A program made the translations under genes and the position numbers. Positions 41,673 through 52,261 of a stretch of DNA of 64,000 nt are shown here, in pieces. Under the pieces are notes generated by a model, which was not told the origin of the DNA, made no database searches, and was given only the letters and a program-made list of their open reading frames with translations. How positions within the stretch are numbered: position 1 is the first letter of the stretch; the number at the start of each line of letters is the position of its first letter. This DNA comes from Rhodospirillales bacterium (GTDB taxonomy: Bacteria; Pseudomonadota; Alphaproteobacteria; Acetobacterales; Acetobacteraceae): NCBI GenBank assembly GCA_017304945.1, contig JAFKLG010000058.1:93233-157232 (forward strand), given 5' to 3'.

Positions 41673-43346
41673 CTAGGAAGGGCGCGAGTCGCCGGGCGCC
41701 ACGGGATCAGAGTGAGCATGATCGCGCCTGGAGGGCCTTCTACGGCGCTTCCGATGCTTGGCCCAGGCGCCCTTCGCTGCGGGAGCAACTGGCCCCTGCT
41801 GGGGCCCGATCGGCGGGAGAGGCGAGGGCACCCGGCGCAATTCCTTCAGCAACTCGTCGGGCATACCTCGGAAGCCCCGCCCGTATCCCGCGCCTGCATT
41901 CCTTGGGTTGTCGTGGCCCGTTATCGCGTCATGCGCCTCGGGGCCTACCCTGGCGATCCTCAGTTGGTCTTCCATGCGGTGCCGCCAGGAGTGCGCCGGG
42001 GCGAGCCGCCGATCGATGATCCCCACCACGCCGCGGACCCAGCGCGAATGCGCCTTTGTGGCCGTGCTGCCCCGCGAGCCGTAGCGGCCCGGACGGAGAT
42101 CGGGCCACAACGGTCCATCTGCCGGCAAGGATGCGGCGTAGTCGAGGAAGCCCTCCGCCACGAGTGCAGGGTGGATAGGGACCATGCGCTGTGCCTGGGC
42201 TGTTTTGCCCGCTCTCGTAGCGGTCGGGACGATGTCGAGTATCCAAACCCCGCCTTCCTGCCGAACGTCGCGGCGGCGCAACTCCGCGACCTCCTCGATA
42301 CGGGCCCCGGTGAACGCCAGGACCCACGGCAACCACCGCTTCCAGCCAACCTCGTTCCGCGCTGCGGCGAGCAGGGTTCGCGCCTGTTCATCGGTGTAGC
42401 CATCTCGGGGCGCCTGACCGTGCTTTTTGAGCTTCGGTGCCGTCCCGGAGAACGGGTTGTCCTTCGGCAGGAGCCCGTTCCTGGCGCCCCAGTTCAGAAG
42501 CGCGCGCAGCGTGGCGATGCCGTCCGCAATCGTCTTCTGCGACCGCCCCTCTGCGGCTCTCCGCTGCTTCCAGTCGCGGACTTCGTCTACCGTGATGCGG
42601 CGCGCGTCATCATGTCCGGCGACAGAGGCGAAGCTGCGGGCTGCCGCCTCCCACTTCTCCCGCGATTTCTCCGGCGGCCGGTCCTCCAGCGCACGCGCCT
42701 GGATCAGTTCGGAGAAGGGCAGGGGCTTGGGCCCGGTTGTCCGTCGAGACTTGCTCGACGGCGCCGCAGCGATCTCCTCTGGCGACGGGAAACGGGCAAG
42801 GTTCTCATCAGGTCTCCAGTCCCCGGCAGCGCGGCGCCCGAGGGTCTTGGCGGCCTGTATCTTCGCCTGCCAGAGGCGGCGAGCCGTGCGTTTGACCGTG
42901 TCGTCGTCTACGGCGACTCCCTGGGACATCCAGAGGCCCTCTGCCTCCGTAAGGTCCTCAGCGGTCGCCCGATACTCATCCGCGGGTGGCTCAGCGCGGT
43001 CCAGAAGCGCATCAACGACACCCTGCCAGGCTTCTGAGCTAGCGGGGTCATCCTCGTGTTCAGCTAGTTCAGCCCGATACCACTCGCCGCACAGCGCCTC
43101 GATCTGGCGTGCCGTCATGCTCTGCCGCTTGCCGGCCAGCTTGGCCCGCGCCGACTCGATCAGGGTCTCCCACTCCGCCAGCGCTTCGGCGTGCAGCCGC
43201 TTGATCTCGGCCGAGGTGCTGCCGTGAAGGGGACGCTTGAACTCAGTGCGCCCTAGGATCGCGCGGAGGGGCGCTGGGACGACCTTGCGGGCGTAGGGAT
43301 GACGGCTATTGGGGAGGCGGACCGGGCGGGCCATTGCGAGGACCAT
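41673..43346 (-). CDS. Tyrosine recombinase/integrase of the element
   Basis: About 557 aa from ATG 43346 (TTG 43367 possible). An N-terminal DUF6538-like region (PVRLPNSRHPYARKVVPAPL) precedes an arm/core-binding domain (about 200-340) and a catalytic domain. The catalytic residues are visible: Arg in LAFTGARIEEVAELR, His-x-x-Arg in HSWRHRMED, His in ITGHDN and Tyr in GAGYGRG. A basic tail extends beyond. The gene lies next to the tRNA-Ser and reads into the element, as usual for tRNA-targeting integrases. Confidence 0.93.
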   Translation of the reverse strand: MVLAMARPVRLPNSRHPYARKVVPAPLRAILGRTEFKRPLHGSTSAEIKRLHAEALAEWETLIESARAKLAGKRQSMTARQIEALCGEWYRAELAEHEDDPASSEAWQGVVDALLDRAEPPADEYRATAEDLTEAEGLWMSQGVAVDDDTVKRTARRLWQAKIQAAKTLGRRAAGDWRPDENLARFPSPEEIAAAPSSKSRRTTGPKPLPFSELIQARALEDRPPEKSREKWEAAARSFASVAGHDDARRITVDEVRDWKQRRAAEGRSQKTIADGIATLRALLNWGARNGLLPKDNPFSGTAPKLKKHGQAPRDGYTDEQARTLLAAARNEVGWKRWLPWVLAFTGARIEEVAELRRRDVRQEGGVWILDIVPTATRAGKTAQAQRMVPIHPALVAEGFLDYAASLPADGPLWPDLRPGRYGSRGSTATKAHSRWVRGVVGIIDRRLAPAHSWRHRMEDQLRIARVGPEAHDAITGHDNPRNAGAGYGRGFRGMPDELLKELRRVPSPLPPIGPQQGPVAPAAKGAWAKHRKRRRRPSRRDHAHSDPVAPGDSRPS

Positions 43347-43431
43347 TTGGACACCCTGTTTGGACAAGAGGGGTGTCGCTAAGTCCCTGATAGCGCGTTC
43401 TGATCTGCGATTTCAAGCTGTTACGCTATCG

Positions 43432-43448
43432 TGGCGGAGAGAGTGGGA
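43432..43448. repeat. Right attachment site (att), tRNA-Ser 3' end
   Basis: TGGCGGAGAGAGTGGGA, identical to 29232-29248. It covers the 3' end of the tRNA (acceptor and part of the T stem), so the tRNA stays intact after integration. Confidence 0.87.
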
Positions 43449-43521
43449 TTCGAACCCACGGTACGCTTGCACGTACACACGCTTTCCAAGCGTGCGCCTT
43501 AAGCCGCTCGGCCATCTCTCC
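43435..43521 (-). tRNA. tRNA-Ser (anticodon GGA)
   Basis: An 87-nt tRNA with a 7-bp acceptor stem (GGAGAGA/TCTCTCC), an anticodon stem CACGC/GCGTG around loop TTGGAAA (anticodon GGA), a long variable arm typical of serine tRNAs, and a T arm with GGTTCGAATCC. The discriminator is G and CCA is not encoded. It is the integration target of the mobile element. Confidence 0.96.
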
Positions 43522-43574
43522 AGCGCCGGAGGGCGCGGACATAGCAGACCCCGCGTCCCCGGAAAACCCCGATT

Positions 43575-45380
<1,806 letters not shown>

Positions 45381-45540
45381 GACCTGACTGCGTTGGAGGT
45401 CGGGCCGGGCGGGCCGCGTCGGGGGACAGATAGAGAGTCCGGACCCCGGTGTCATCCATTCGGCATCATCCGCCGGTCCGGCCGGTGCCAAACCGCCGCG
45501 GACGTTTGCATGTCTGCTCTGAGTGTGTATGATGCGCACG

Positions 45541-45720
45541 ATGAAGGGCGCGGCCCTCATTCGTGAGTTGGAAGCCGCGGGATGGGTGCTCGATCGGATT
45601 CGTGGATCGCACCACGTGTTCAGGCACCCCACACGGCCCGGACGAGTGGTCGTCCCACACCCGAAGAAGGACCTCGGCGTGGGGCTCGTCGCCGCGATCC
45701 GCAAACAGGCCGGACTTTAG
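45541..45720 (+). CDS. hicA: HicA-type mRNA interferase toxin
   Basis: A 59-aa double-stranded-RNA-binding-fold protein: [15 protein letters not shown], the catalytic-His segment [11 protein letters not shown], then [14 protein letters not shown]. It cleaves mRNA when free of HicB. An upstream in-frame ATG at 45529 is possible. hicB follows 10 bp later. Confidence 0.92.
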   Translation: MKGAALIRELEAAGWVLDRIRGSHHVFRHPTRPGRVVVPHPKKDLGVGLVAAIRKQAGL

Positions 45721-45730
45721 GAAATTGAGC

Positions 45731-46135
45731 ATGCGCTACCCGATCGCCATCGAGCCGGGCACGGAGACAACTGCTTTCGGTGTGGTCGTGCCGGATCTGC
45801 CCGGGTGTTTCTCGGCCGGGGACACGCTGGATGAGGCGATGACCGCCGCGGAGGAAGCCGCGTCCGCCTGGATCGACGCCGCCCTCGATGCGGGCGAGGC
45901 GGTGCCGCCTCCCTCCAGCCTGGACGCGCTGCGCAACGATCCCGCCTATGCCGGATGGACGTTCGGGGTCATCACCGTGGATCCGGCTCTGCTCGACGAC
46001 ACGATCGAGCGGGTGAACATCACGCTCCCACGCCGGGTGCTGCGCCGCCTCGACGCTCTGGCCCGCGCCGCCGGGGAGACGCGGTCGGGGTATATCGCAC
46101 ATCGCACGCTGGAGACGGTTCTCCCGACAAGGTAG
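45731..46135 (+). CDS. hicB: HicB-type antitoxin
   Basis: A 134-aa protein with the HicB partial RNase H-like fold (YPIAIEPGTETTAFGVVVPD, then LPGCFSAGDTLDEAM) and a C-terminal ribbon-helix-helix domain (VNITLPRRVLRRLDALARAA) that binds the operon operator. It completes a standard type II module. Confidence 0.92.
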   Translation: MRYPIAIEPGTETTAFGVVVPDLPGCFSAGDTLDEAMTAAEEAASAWIDAALDAGEAVPPPSSLDALRNDPAYAGWTFGVITVDPALLDDTIERVNITLPRRVLRRLDALARAAGETRSGYIAHRTLETVLPTR

Positions 46136-46305
46136 CGGGTCGGGCGGGGAGGGGCGGCGCAGACATCGACCCCCGGCCCACGCTCGCCCCCCCGGCACGG
46201 CCCTTTGCATGACAATCCCATGGCGGCCCCAGGCAGTTGACCCACGTCAAGGCACGCCGCCGCGTCCCCGGCTTCGATCTCCGGCATGCGCAGACGGAGC
46301 CGACC

Positions 46306-48186
46306 ATGAAATCCGACGTCCTGGCCGCGATCGGCGAAGCCGGGCTGCAGCAGCCCGCCGCCGTGAACGCCGCGCTCGCCGCCAATGACCGCATCAAGTA
46401 CGTGTTCACCCTGCTGCAGATGGCGGCGTCCCACGCCGACCAGCCGGAGCAGCCCGCGCCCCTGCTGCGGCGGGAACGGCTGGCCTGCGGCATCCAGGAC
46501 CCGGCGCTCGACGACCTGCCGGCCGCCACCTCCCGCACCGGCGCCCGCTACCATATCCCCGGCCTCCCCGCGCTGCTGCGCCGGATCGCCGCCGATCTCC
46601 GCCTGATGGCCGCCCCGGTCGCGGTGATCGACCCCGCCATCCAGCCCCGTCTCGACGCGCTGCTCGCCGCCCTGCCAGCCGCCGAGGACGAGACGCTCGA
46701 CCCCGCCACCCTCGCCGCCATCACCCAAGCACGGCCGGATGCGGACAGCCTGCACCGGCTGGTCATGGACCTGCACCGTGCGCTCAACGCCCTCCAGGCG
46801 ACCCTGGCGGAGGAACGGATCGACGGCGCCGCCGCCTATGGCCTCGCGCCCGAGGACCGGCCGCGTGTCGCCGCCTTCATGGCCGGGCTCAATCGCACCG
46901 CGCCGCTGAAGTTCGACCATCCCGGCCTCGCCACCTCCGCCACCCGTCAGGGCCAGCGGCTGGTGGTGCAGAACGACATCGGCACCACCGACGCGCATGT
47001 CGTGGTGGTGCATATCGAGGGCCTGGCGGTCACCGTCACCTACACCGACGTGCATCCGGAACGGCTGCGCTTCTTCCAGGACATGCTCTCCGGCCACCCC
47101 GTCACCTGGACCGTCTCCCAGTCCGGCCAGCTCGGTGGCACCCCGTTCCACATGGCCACCGGGCGCCTCGACGCCGCCGACGAGACCGCCTGCCGCGCCT
47201 TCCTGACCACGCTGGGCGCCAGGCTGGTGTTCCTGATCGACTGGAACCGCGCCCGCCGCCAGCTTCGTGCCTTCCTGCCGGGCGGCCCACGCGTCGCCCT
47301 CCTGCGCTGGGCAGCCGAACAGGAGGTGGGGCATCGCGGCTTCCTCGCCCTCGGCGGCGCCAAGCTGGTGAACGAGGCGATCGAGGCCGCCGCCGGGTCG
47401 GCCATGCATTTCGGCGACCGGCTCTCCGACGTGCTGGGGGTGGCGGAGACCGAGGCATTCCTGCGCTTCGTGCTCACCGGCGCGACCGGGTGCCTGCGTC
47501 AGCGACGCTCCGTCTCGCTGCTGCGGGACCGGATCCGCGCCGAACTCGCCCGCCATTTCAGCAACGAGCAGACCCGCCTGATCGGCCTCGCCGCCGACCA
47601 TGCGGGGCTGGTGTTCGAACTGGCGAGCCTCGCGCGTGACGGCGCGCTCGCCATGGCCGAGGCCGGCCTCGATCGCCAGCAGGCCCGCGCCGCGGACTAC
47701 GAGCGGGACGCCGACCGGCTGGTCAACGAGGTACGGGCGGCCGTGCGGCGCCGCCCCGACCATGCCGGGTTCGTGCCACTGATGCATGCTGCGGACGATG
47801 CCGCCGACGAGCTCGAGGAGGCCGTGTTCCTGCTGGCGCAGTTCACCGCCCGGCTGCCAGCGCCGGTGCTCGACCGGCTCCAGGCGCTCGCCGCGCTCGT
47901 GGTCGAGGCGGCGCAGGAATGGGTGAAGGCGCTGCTCGGCGCCGCCGAACCGGCCCCCGAGGACCAGGACGACGCTCTGGTCGCGATCGACCGGGTGCTC
48001 GCGCTGGAACACCTGGCCGACGATGCGGAGCGCGCCTTGTCCGCCGCCGCGGTCCGGGACTCGGTCGACTTCCGCCAGCTCCATCTCTGCACCGCGCTCG
48101 GCACCCGCCTCGAGGAAGCGGCGGACGCGATGAAGCGCGGCGCCCTGCTGCTGCGCGACCGGCTGATGGAGGCGTCCGGTGGCTGA
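46306..48186 (+). CDS. Protein with PhoU/DUF47-like C-terminal region, partner of the PPDK-like gene
   Basis: A 626-aa protein with GGAG six bases before the ATG. The N-terminal ~400 residues are unassigned, with a beta-rich middle (VVQNDIGTTDAHVVVVHIEG). The C-terminal ~200 residues are helical, with DYERDADRLVNEVRAAVRRR and DDAADELEEAVFLLAQFT, which resemble PhoU-like DUF47 proteins. It overlaps the next gene by 8 bp, showing obligate pairing. It might bind or regulate the phosphotransferase. Confidence 0.75.
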   Translation: MKSDVLAAIGEAGLQQPAAVNAALAANDRIKYVFTLLQMAASHADQPEQPAPLLRRERLACGIQDPALDDLPAATSRTGARYHIPGLPALLRRIAADLRLMAAPVAVIDPAIQPRLDALLAALPAAEDETLDPATLAAITQARPDADSLHRLVMDLHRALNALQATLAEERIDGAAAYGLAPEDRPRVAAFMAGLNRTAPLKFDHPGLATSATRQGQRLVVQNDIGTTDAHVVVVHIEGLAVTVTYTDVHPERLRFFQDMLSGHPVTWTVSQSGQLGGTPFHMATGRLDAADETACRAFLTTLGARLVFLIDWNRARRQLRAFLPGGPRVALLRWAAEQEVGHRGFLALGGAKLVNEAIEAAAGSAMHFGDRLSDVLGVAETEAFLRFVLTGATGCLRQRRSVSLLRDRIRAELARHFSNEQTRLIGLAADHAGLVFELASLARDGALAMAEAGLDRQQARAADYERDADRLVNEVRAAVRRRPDHAGFVPLMHAADDAADELEEAVFLLAQFTARLPAPVLDRLQALAALVVEAAQEWVKALLGAAEPAPEDQDDALVAIDRVLALEHLADDAERALSAAAVRDSVDFRQLHLCTALGTRLEEAADAMKRGALLLRDRLMEASGG

Positions 48187-49792
48187 CCCGCTGCACGATC
48201 CGATCCTGATCATGCCCGGCCAGCCGCTTCCGGCTGGCGGGCCGGAGCAGGTGGGGAACAAGGCCTGGAACCTGATGCGCATGGCGGAGGCCGGCTTGCC
48301 GGTGCCGCCCGCCTTCGTCCTGTCCACCGCGTGGTGCCGCACGCGGCCGCTCGACTCCAGCGCGCTCGCCGCGGCGCTGGCGGACGGGATCCGCCAGCTG
48401 GAGGCCGCCACCGGTCTCGGCTTCGGCGCCGCGCGCCGGCCGCTGCTCGTCTCGGTGCGGTCCGGCGCCGCCATCTCCATGCCCGGCATGCTGGAGACGG
48501 TGCTGGACGTGGGGCTGAACCCCGAGAGCGTGGTCGGGCTGATCCGCGCCACCGGCAACCCGCGGCTCGCCTGGGATTGCCACCGCCGGCTCGTGCAGGG
48601 CTTCGCCGAGGTGGTCACCGGCCTCGACCCCGCCCCGTTCGAGGCGGCCCTGGCCGAGGCCGTAGCGGCAGCCGGGGTGGACACCGACCGCGCGCTCGAC
48701 CACCGCGCGCTGCGGGCGCTGACCGACCGGATGCTGGACCTGTTCGCGGAGGGGGCCGACCGGCCGTTCCCGACCGACCCGATGCAGCAACTGGCCGAGG
48801 CCGCGGCGGCCGTGTTCGCCTCCTGGGACGCACCGAAGGCCGTGGCCTATCGCCGGCTGAACGGGCTGTCGGACCTGGGCGGCACCGCCGTCACCGTGCA
48901 GACCATGGTCTTCGGCAATGCCGGTGGCGGATCGGGCGCCGGGGTCGGCTTCACCCGTGACCCGGCCACCGGCGACCGCCGGCTCTATTTCGATTTCTGC
49001 TTCAACGGTCAGGGCGAGGACGTGGTGGCCGGCCGTCGCACCCTGACCGATGACGACCGGCTGCGCCGGGTGCTGCCGGTCGCGCACGCGGAGCTCGTCG
49101 CGGCGCAGACGCGGCTCGAGGCGCTGTTCCGCGACGCGCAGGATTTCGAGTTCACCATCCAGGACGGCCGCCTGTTCCTGCTGCAGACCCGGCGCGCCCA
49201 GCGCACGCCGCTGGCGGCGCTACGCATCGCGGTGGACATGGTGCAGGAGGGGCTGATCCAGCCCGGCGAGGCGCTGGAGCGGCTCGCCGGTCTCGATCTG
49301 CAGGCGCTGGTCCGCACCCGCTTCGCCGCTCCGCTGCCGCCGGCGCTGGCCAGCGGGGTGATCGCCGCGCCGGGCGTCGCCGTGGGGCCGATCGCGCTGG
49401 ATGCCGTGGCAGCCGAGGCGATGGCCGAAGCGGGCACGCCGCCCATCCTGGTGCGCCCGGAAACCGCCACCAGCGACATCGCCGGTATGGTGCGGGCGGC
49501 CGGCATCCTGACCGCCGCCGGCAGCCGCACCGCCCACGCCGCGGTGGTGGCGCGCCAGCTTGGCAAGCCGTGCCTGGTCGGCTGCGCGGCGCTGGTGATC
49601 GACCCCGCGACCCGGACCTGCCGGATCGGCGAGCGCGTGCTGGCCGAGGGCGAGATGCTGAGCCTGGACGGGAACGCGGGCGCGATCTACGCCGGCGCGC
49701 TGCAGGTGGTGCGCGACGTGCCGGAGCGGGAACTGGCCGTGGTGGCGGGGTGGCGGGCGCAGGCGGCCGAACAGGTGATCGGCGCGTCGTAA
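48179..49792 (+). CDS. PEP-synthase/PPDK-like phosphotransferase lacking the PEP-binding barrel
   Basis: A 537-aa protein. An N-terminal PPDK nucleotide-binding domain (NKAWNLMRMAEAGLPVPPAF, SVRSGAAISMPGMLETV) is followed by a PEP-utiliser swivelling domain with the phosphohistidine segment AAGSRTAHAAVVARQLGKP, His near residue 452. The C-terminal TIM barrel that binds PEP/pyruvate in PPDK is missing. It can transfer phosphate only onto another acceptor, perhaps one bound by the partner. GTG start 48179. Confidence 0.85.
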   Translation: MADPLHDPILIMPGQPLPAGGPEQVGNKAWNLMRMAEAGLPVPPAFVLSTAWCRTRPLDSSALAAALADGIRQLEAATGLGFGAARRPLLVSVRSGAAISMPGMLETVLDVGLNPESVVGLIRATGNPRLAWDCHRRLVQGFAEVVTGLDPAPFEAALAEAVAAAGVDTDRALDHRALRALTDRMLDLFAEGADRPFPTDPMQQLAEAAAAVFASWDAPKAVAYRRLNGLSDLGGTAVTVQTMVFGNAGGGSGAGVGFTRDPATGDRRLYFDFCFNGQGEDVVAGRRTLTDDDRLRRVLPVAHAELVAAQTRLEALFRDAQDFEFTIQDGRLFLLQTRRAQRTPLAALRIAVDMVQEGLIQPGEALERLAGLDLQALVRTRFAAPLPPALASGVIAAPGVAVGPIALDAVAAEAMAEAGTPPILVRPETATSDIAGMVRAAGILTAAGSRTAHAAVVARQLGKPCLVGCAALVIDPATRTCRIGERVLAEGEMLSLDGNAGAIYAGALQVVRDVPERELAVVAGWRAQAAEQVIGAS

Positions 49793-49863
49793 ACCCGCCG
49801 CACGCCGCCGGCGTCATGCCCGCCGCCGGGCCTTCGTGTCATGGTCGCTGCAGGGCGGCCCCA

Positions 49864-49943
49864 GTGTCATGGCCGGCGCAGGCCGGCCATCCACGACTTC
49901 TCAACGCTCGGGTGTTCGAAGTCACGGATGGCGGCCATGACAC
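49864..49943. repeat. REP-like palindromic repeat, copy 3
   Basis: GTGTCATGGCCGGC...GGCCGGCCATCCACGAC and, after a short loop, a diverged CACGGATGGC...GGCCATGACAC inverse. It lies between the PPDK-like gene and the convergent MFS gene. Confidence 0.8.
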
Positions 49944-49955
49944 GAGAGCGGCCGT

Positions 49956-51242
49956 TCAGACAGGCCGAACCCGCGCGGCGCCGGGCAGCTTCTCCGGCCG
50001 GTCCTGGCGCACCAGCACCGCCACGCTCACGGCGCCGCAGATCGCGATGGCGCCCGTCAGCACGAAGGCGCTGCTGAAGCTGCCGGTGCCCTCGATCAGG
50101 AACCCGGTGGCCGACGGCGCCACGATGCCCGCGAGATTGGCGATCAGGTGCACGAACCCGCCCACGCCACCGACCCGCGCAGGCGGCACCGTGTCCAGGA
50201 TGATCGCGAAATAGGTGTTGCCGGTCAGGTACATGAAGAACACCGACACCGCCATCAGCGCCACCACGGACACGATCGACGTGACGATCCCGGCCAGCGC
50301 CACGCAGACCGCCGCGATCGCCAGGCTGCCGACCAGGATCAGCTTGCGGGCAAACAACGCGTTGCCCGTCCGGCGATAGATCGCGTCGGCGACGAACCCG
50401 CCCGATCCCAGGCCGATGAAGCCGATCAGCCACGGAATGGCGTTCACGAAACCCATCCGCTGGATGCTCAGGTGCTGCACCGTCGCGAGATAGGTCGGGA
50501 ACCAGGACAGGAAGAAATACAGGATGTACGCGTAGCCGAAGAAGGCGAACGCGGTCGCCAGGATCGCCGGACGCCGCAGATAGGCGCCGAGCGGCAGCGC
50601 GGTTTCCGTCGCGGCGGCCGGATCGGGGACGACCTGCGCCGCCGCCTGCTTGTCGGTCGCGTCGAGCCAGCGATGTTGCGACGGGCGGTCGGTCGCGCAG
50701 ATCAGCCAGGCGACCGTCCAGATCAGGCCCACGACGGCGATCACGACGAAGGAGATCCGCCATCCGGCGGCAACCGCGATGAAGCCGACCACCGGCCCGG
50801 CCATCGCGGCACCCAGCGGCTGGCCGGCATTGGCAAGCCCCACCGCGCTCGCCTGTTCATTGCGCGGAAACCAGTTGCTGACGAGCTTGCTGGCGGTCGA
50901 GCTGAACGGACCCTCGCCCATGCCGAAGATCACGCGGATCACCAGCAGGGAGACGAGGCCGGTCGCCACCGCGGTCAGGCCGCAGAACACCGACCAGACC
51001 GTCATCGCGATCGAGAACACGTTCTTCGGACCGATCTTGTCCGACGCGTAGCCGCCGACGAAGCAGAACAGCGCGTAGCCGAAGAAGAAGCTGCTGAACA
51101 CGATGCCGAGCCGCGCGGGATCGAGGCTGAGATCGTGCGCGATCATCGGTGCGGCGATCGACAGCGCCGCCCGGTCGAGATAGCTGATCCCGCCGCCGAT
51201 GAAGAGAAGCAGGATGATGAACCAGCGGAGACGCGCGTACAT
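49956..51242 (-). CDS. MFS transporter, anion:cation symporter-type
   Basis: A 428-aa protein with 12 predicted helices. The first helix ends in SYLDRAALSIAAP, and the loop GGYASDKIGPKNV between helices 2 and 3 is the MFS signature. FGMGEGPFSSTASKL is typical of the ACS branch that imports sugar acids and aromatic acids. It lies 90 bp beyond the PhyH gene on the same strand, under possible IclR control. Confidence 0.88.
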   Translation of the reverse strand: MYARLRWFIILLLFIGGGISYLDRAALSIAAPMIAHDLSLDPARLGIVFSSFFFGYALFCFVGGYASDKIGPKNVFSIAMTVWSVFCGLTAVATGLVSLLVIRVIFGMGEGPFSSTASKLVSNWFPRNEQASAVGLANAGQPLGAAMAGPVVGFIAVAAGWRISFVVIAVVGLIWTVAWLICATDRPSQHRWLDATDKQAAAQVVPDPAAATETALPLGAYLRRPAILATAFAFFGYAYILYFFLSWFPTYLATVQHLSIQRMGFVNAIPWLIGFIGLGSGGFVADAIYRRTGNALFARKLILVGSLAIAAVCVALAGIVTSIVSVVALMAVSVFFMYLTGNTYFAIILDTVPPARVGGVGGFVHLIANLAGIVAPSATGFLIEGTGSFSSAFVLTGAIAICGAVSVAVLVRQDRPEKLPGAARVRPV

Positions 51243-51332
51243 GGCGGACTTCCTCCCCTGCGCCGGCGTCTGCTGGCCGGTCGCCTCACATCGTGGGTGA
51301 TCGCCCGCCCCGGTCGGGGGCGGGCCGCAGGC

Positions 51333-52190
51333 TCAGGCCGCCGCCGGACGGCCGGTGCCGCGCATCAGGATCTGCTGATGCCCGCCGGTGATCTCCGCAT
51401 GATGGGCGAGCGCAGCCGGCGAGAAATCCGCCTCCGGCCGCCGTTCGGCGCCGAAATTGCCGTACGCGTCGACGCCCCGCACCAGCGTGGCATGGTCGTG
51501 CGTGCCGACGATCTGGCGGACATGCGTCGGCAGGTAGCGGATCGCGAAGCCGATGCGCCGCTGGTCGGACGGGTTCGGATCCGATCCATGGATCAGGCGC
51601 ACATGGTGCAGCGACATTTCGCCGGCGCGGAGCTGCAGCATCTCGGCCTGGTTCTCGTCGACGTCGACCGCGATCTCCTGCCCGCGCGACAGCAGGTTGC
51701 CCGCGGCAAACGTGTCGCGATGCGCCACCTGTTCCATCTTGTGCGTGTCGGGGATCACCCGCATCGCGCCGTTCTCGGCGGTGCTGTCCGAGAAGGCGAC
51801 CCAAGCGGTGACGATGTCGGCCGGATCCAGACCCCAATACGTCGAATCCTGATGCCAGGACACGTAGCTCGGGTCGTGCGCTTCCTTGGTGAAGAAGCTC
51901 GAGCCCCAGGCGAGGATGTTCGGCCCGATGATGTCCTCGACGGCGTCGAGGATCGCCGGATGGCGGATCAGGTCGTCGAGCCAGGTGAAGACCAGGTGGG
52001 TCTTGTGCCGCAGCGGTCCCTGCAGCCGGCCATGCGCCGCCTCATGGGCCTCGAGCTTGGCGCGCAGGGCGCCGGCCTCCTGCGGGCTCATCACCGGAAC
52101 CGGCGCGAGATACCCGTGCGCCTCGTAGAAGGCGACGGCTTCGGGCGAAAGCTTCTTGAGCGGGTGGGCCGCCGCGAGGTTGGCGCTCAT
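51333..52190 (-). CDS. Phytanoyl-CoA dioxygenase (PhyH)-family Fe(II)/2-oxoglutarate oxygenase
   Basis: A 285-aa protein with the metal facial triad visible as WHQDSTYWG (His, Asp) and LHHVRLIHGSDPN (distal His), and a 2-oxoglutarate Arg in QRRIGFAIRY. It hydroxylates an unknown substrate imported by the MFS protein. The ATG at 52190 is preceded by AGGAGATGCG. Confidence 0.9.
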   Translation of the reverse strand: MSANLAAAHPLKKLSPEAVAFYEAHGYLAPVPVMSPQEAGALRAKLEAHEAAHGRLQGPLRHKTHLVFTWLDDLIRHPAILDAVEDIIGPNILAWGSSFFTKEAHDPSYVSWHQDSTYWGLDPADIVTAWVAFSDSTAENGAMRVIPDTHKMEQVAHRDTFAAGNLLSRGQEIAVDVDENQAEMLQLRAGEMSLHHVRLIHGSDPNPSDQRRIGFAIRYLPTHVRQIVGTHDHATLVRGVDAYGNFGAERRPEADFSPAALAHHAEITGGHQQILMRGTGRPAAA

Positions 52191-52261
52191 CGCATCTCCT
52201 CCTATCGTCGCGTGACTGCACGATTTCATTAGTGATTGAGCAATTCCAAGGGTGACATCAC

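Larger units (their letters stand above)
29232..43448. mobile_element. Integrative element in tRNA-Ser(GGA), about 14.2 kb
   Basis: The 17-bp sequence TGGCGGAGAGAGTGGGA occurs at 29232-29248 and at 43432-43448. The right copy includes the 3' end of the tRNA-Ser gene. A tyrosine integrase starts about 90 bp inside the right end and reads inward. Contents include a Panacea-type pair, a serine recombinase, XRE and BRO-N proteins, a polymerase-like protein, many short genes and a 938-aa Ala/Gly-rich protein. There are no conjugation, capsid, portal, terminase or tail genes that I recognise. It may be a satellite, a mobile defence island or a reduced plasmid-like element. Confidence 0.88.

Noticed and set aside
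45946..48684. A 912-codon open frame antisense to the PhoU-like and PPDK-like genes
   Set aside because: Third-position GC bias keeps antisense frames open; its translation is Gly/Gln/Arg-rich without motifs, while the other strand encodes recognisable domains.
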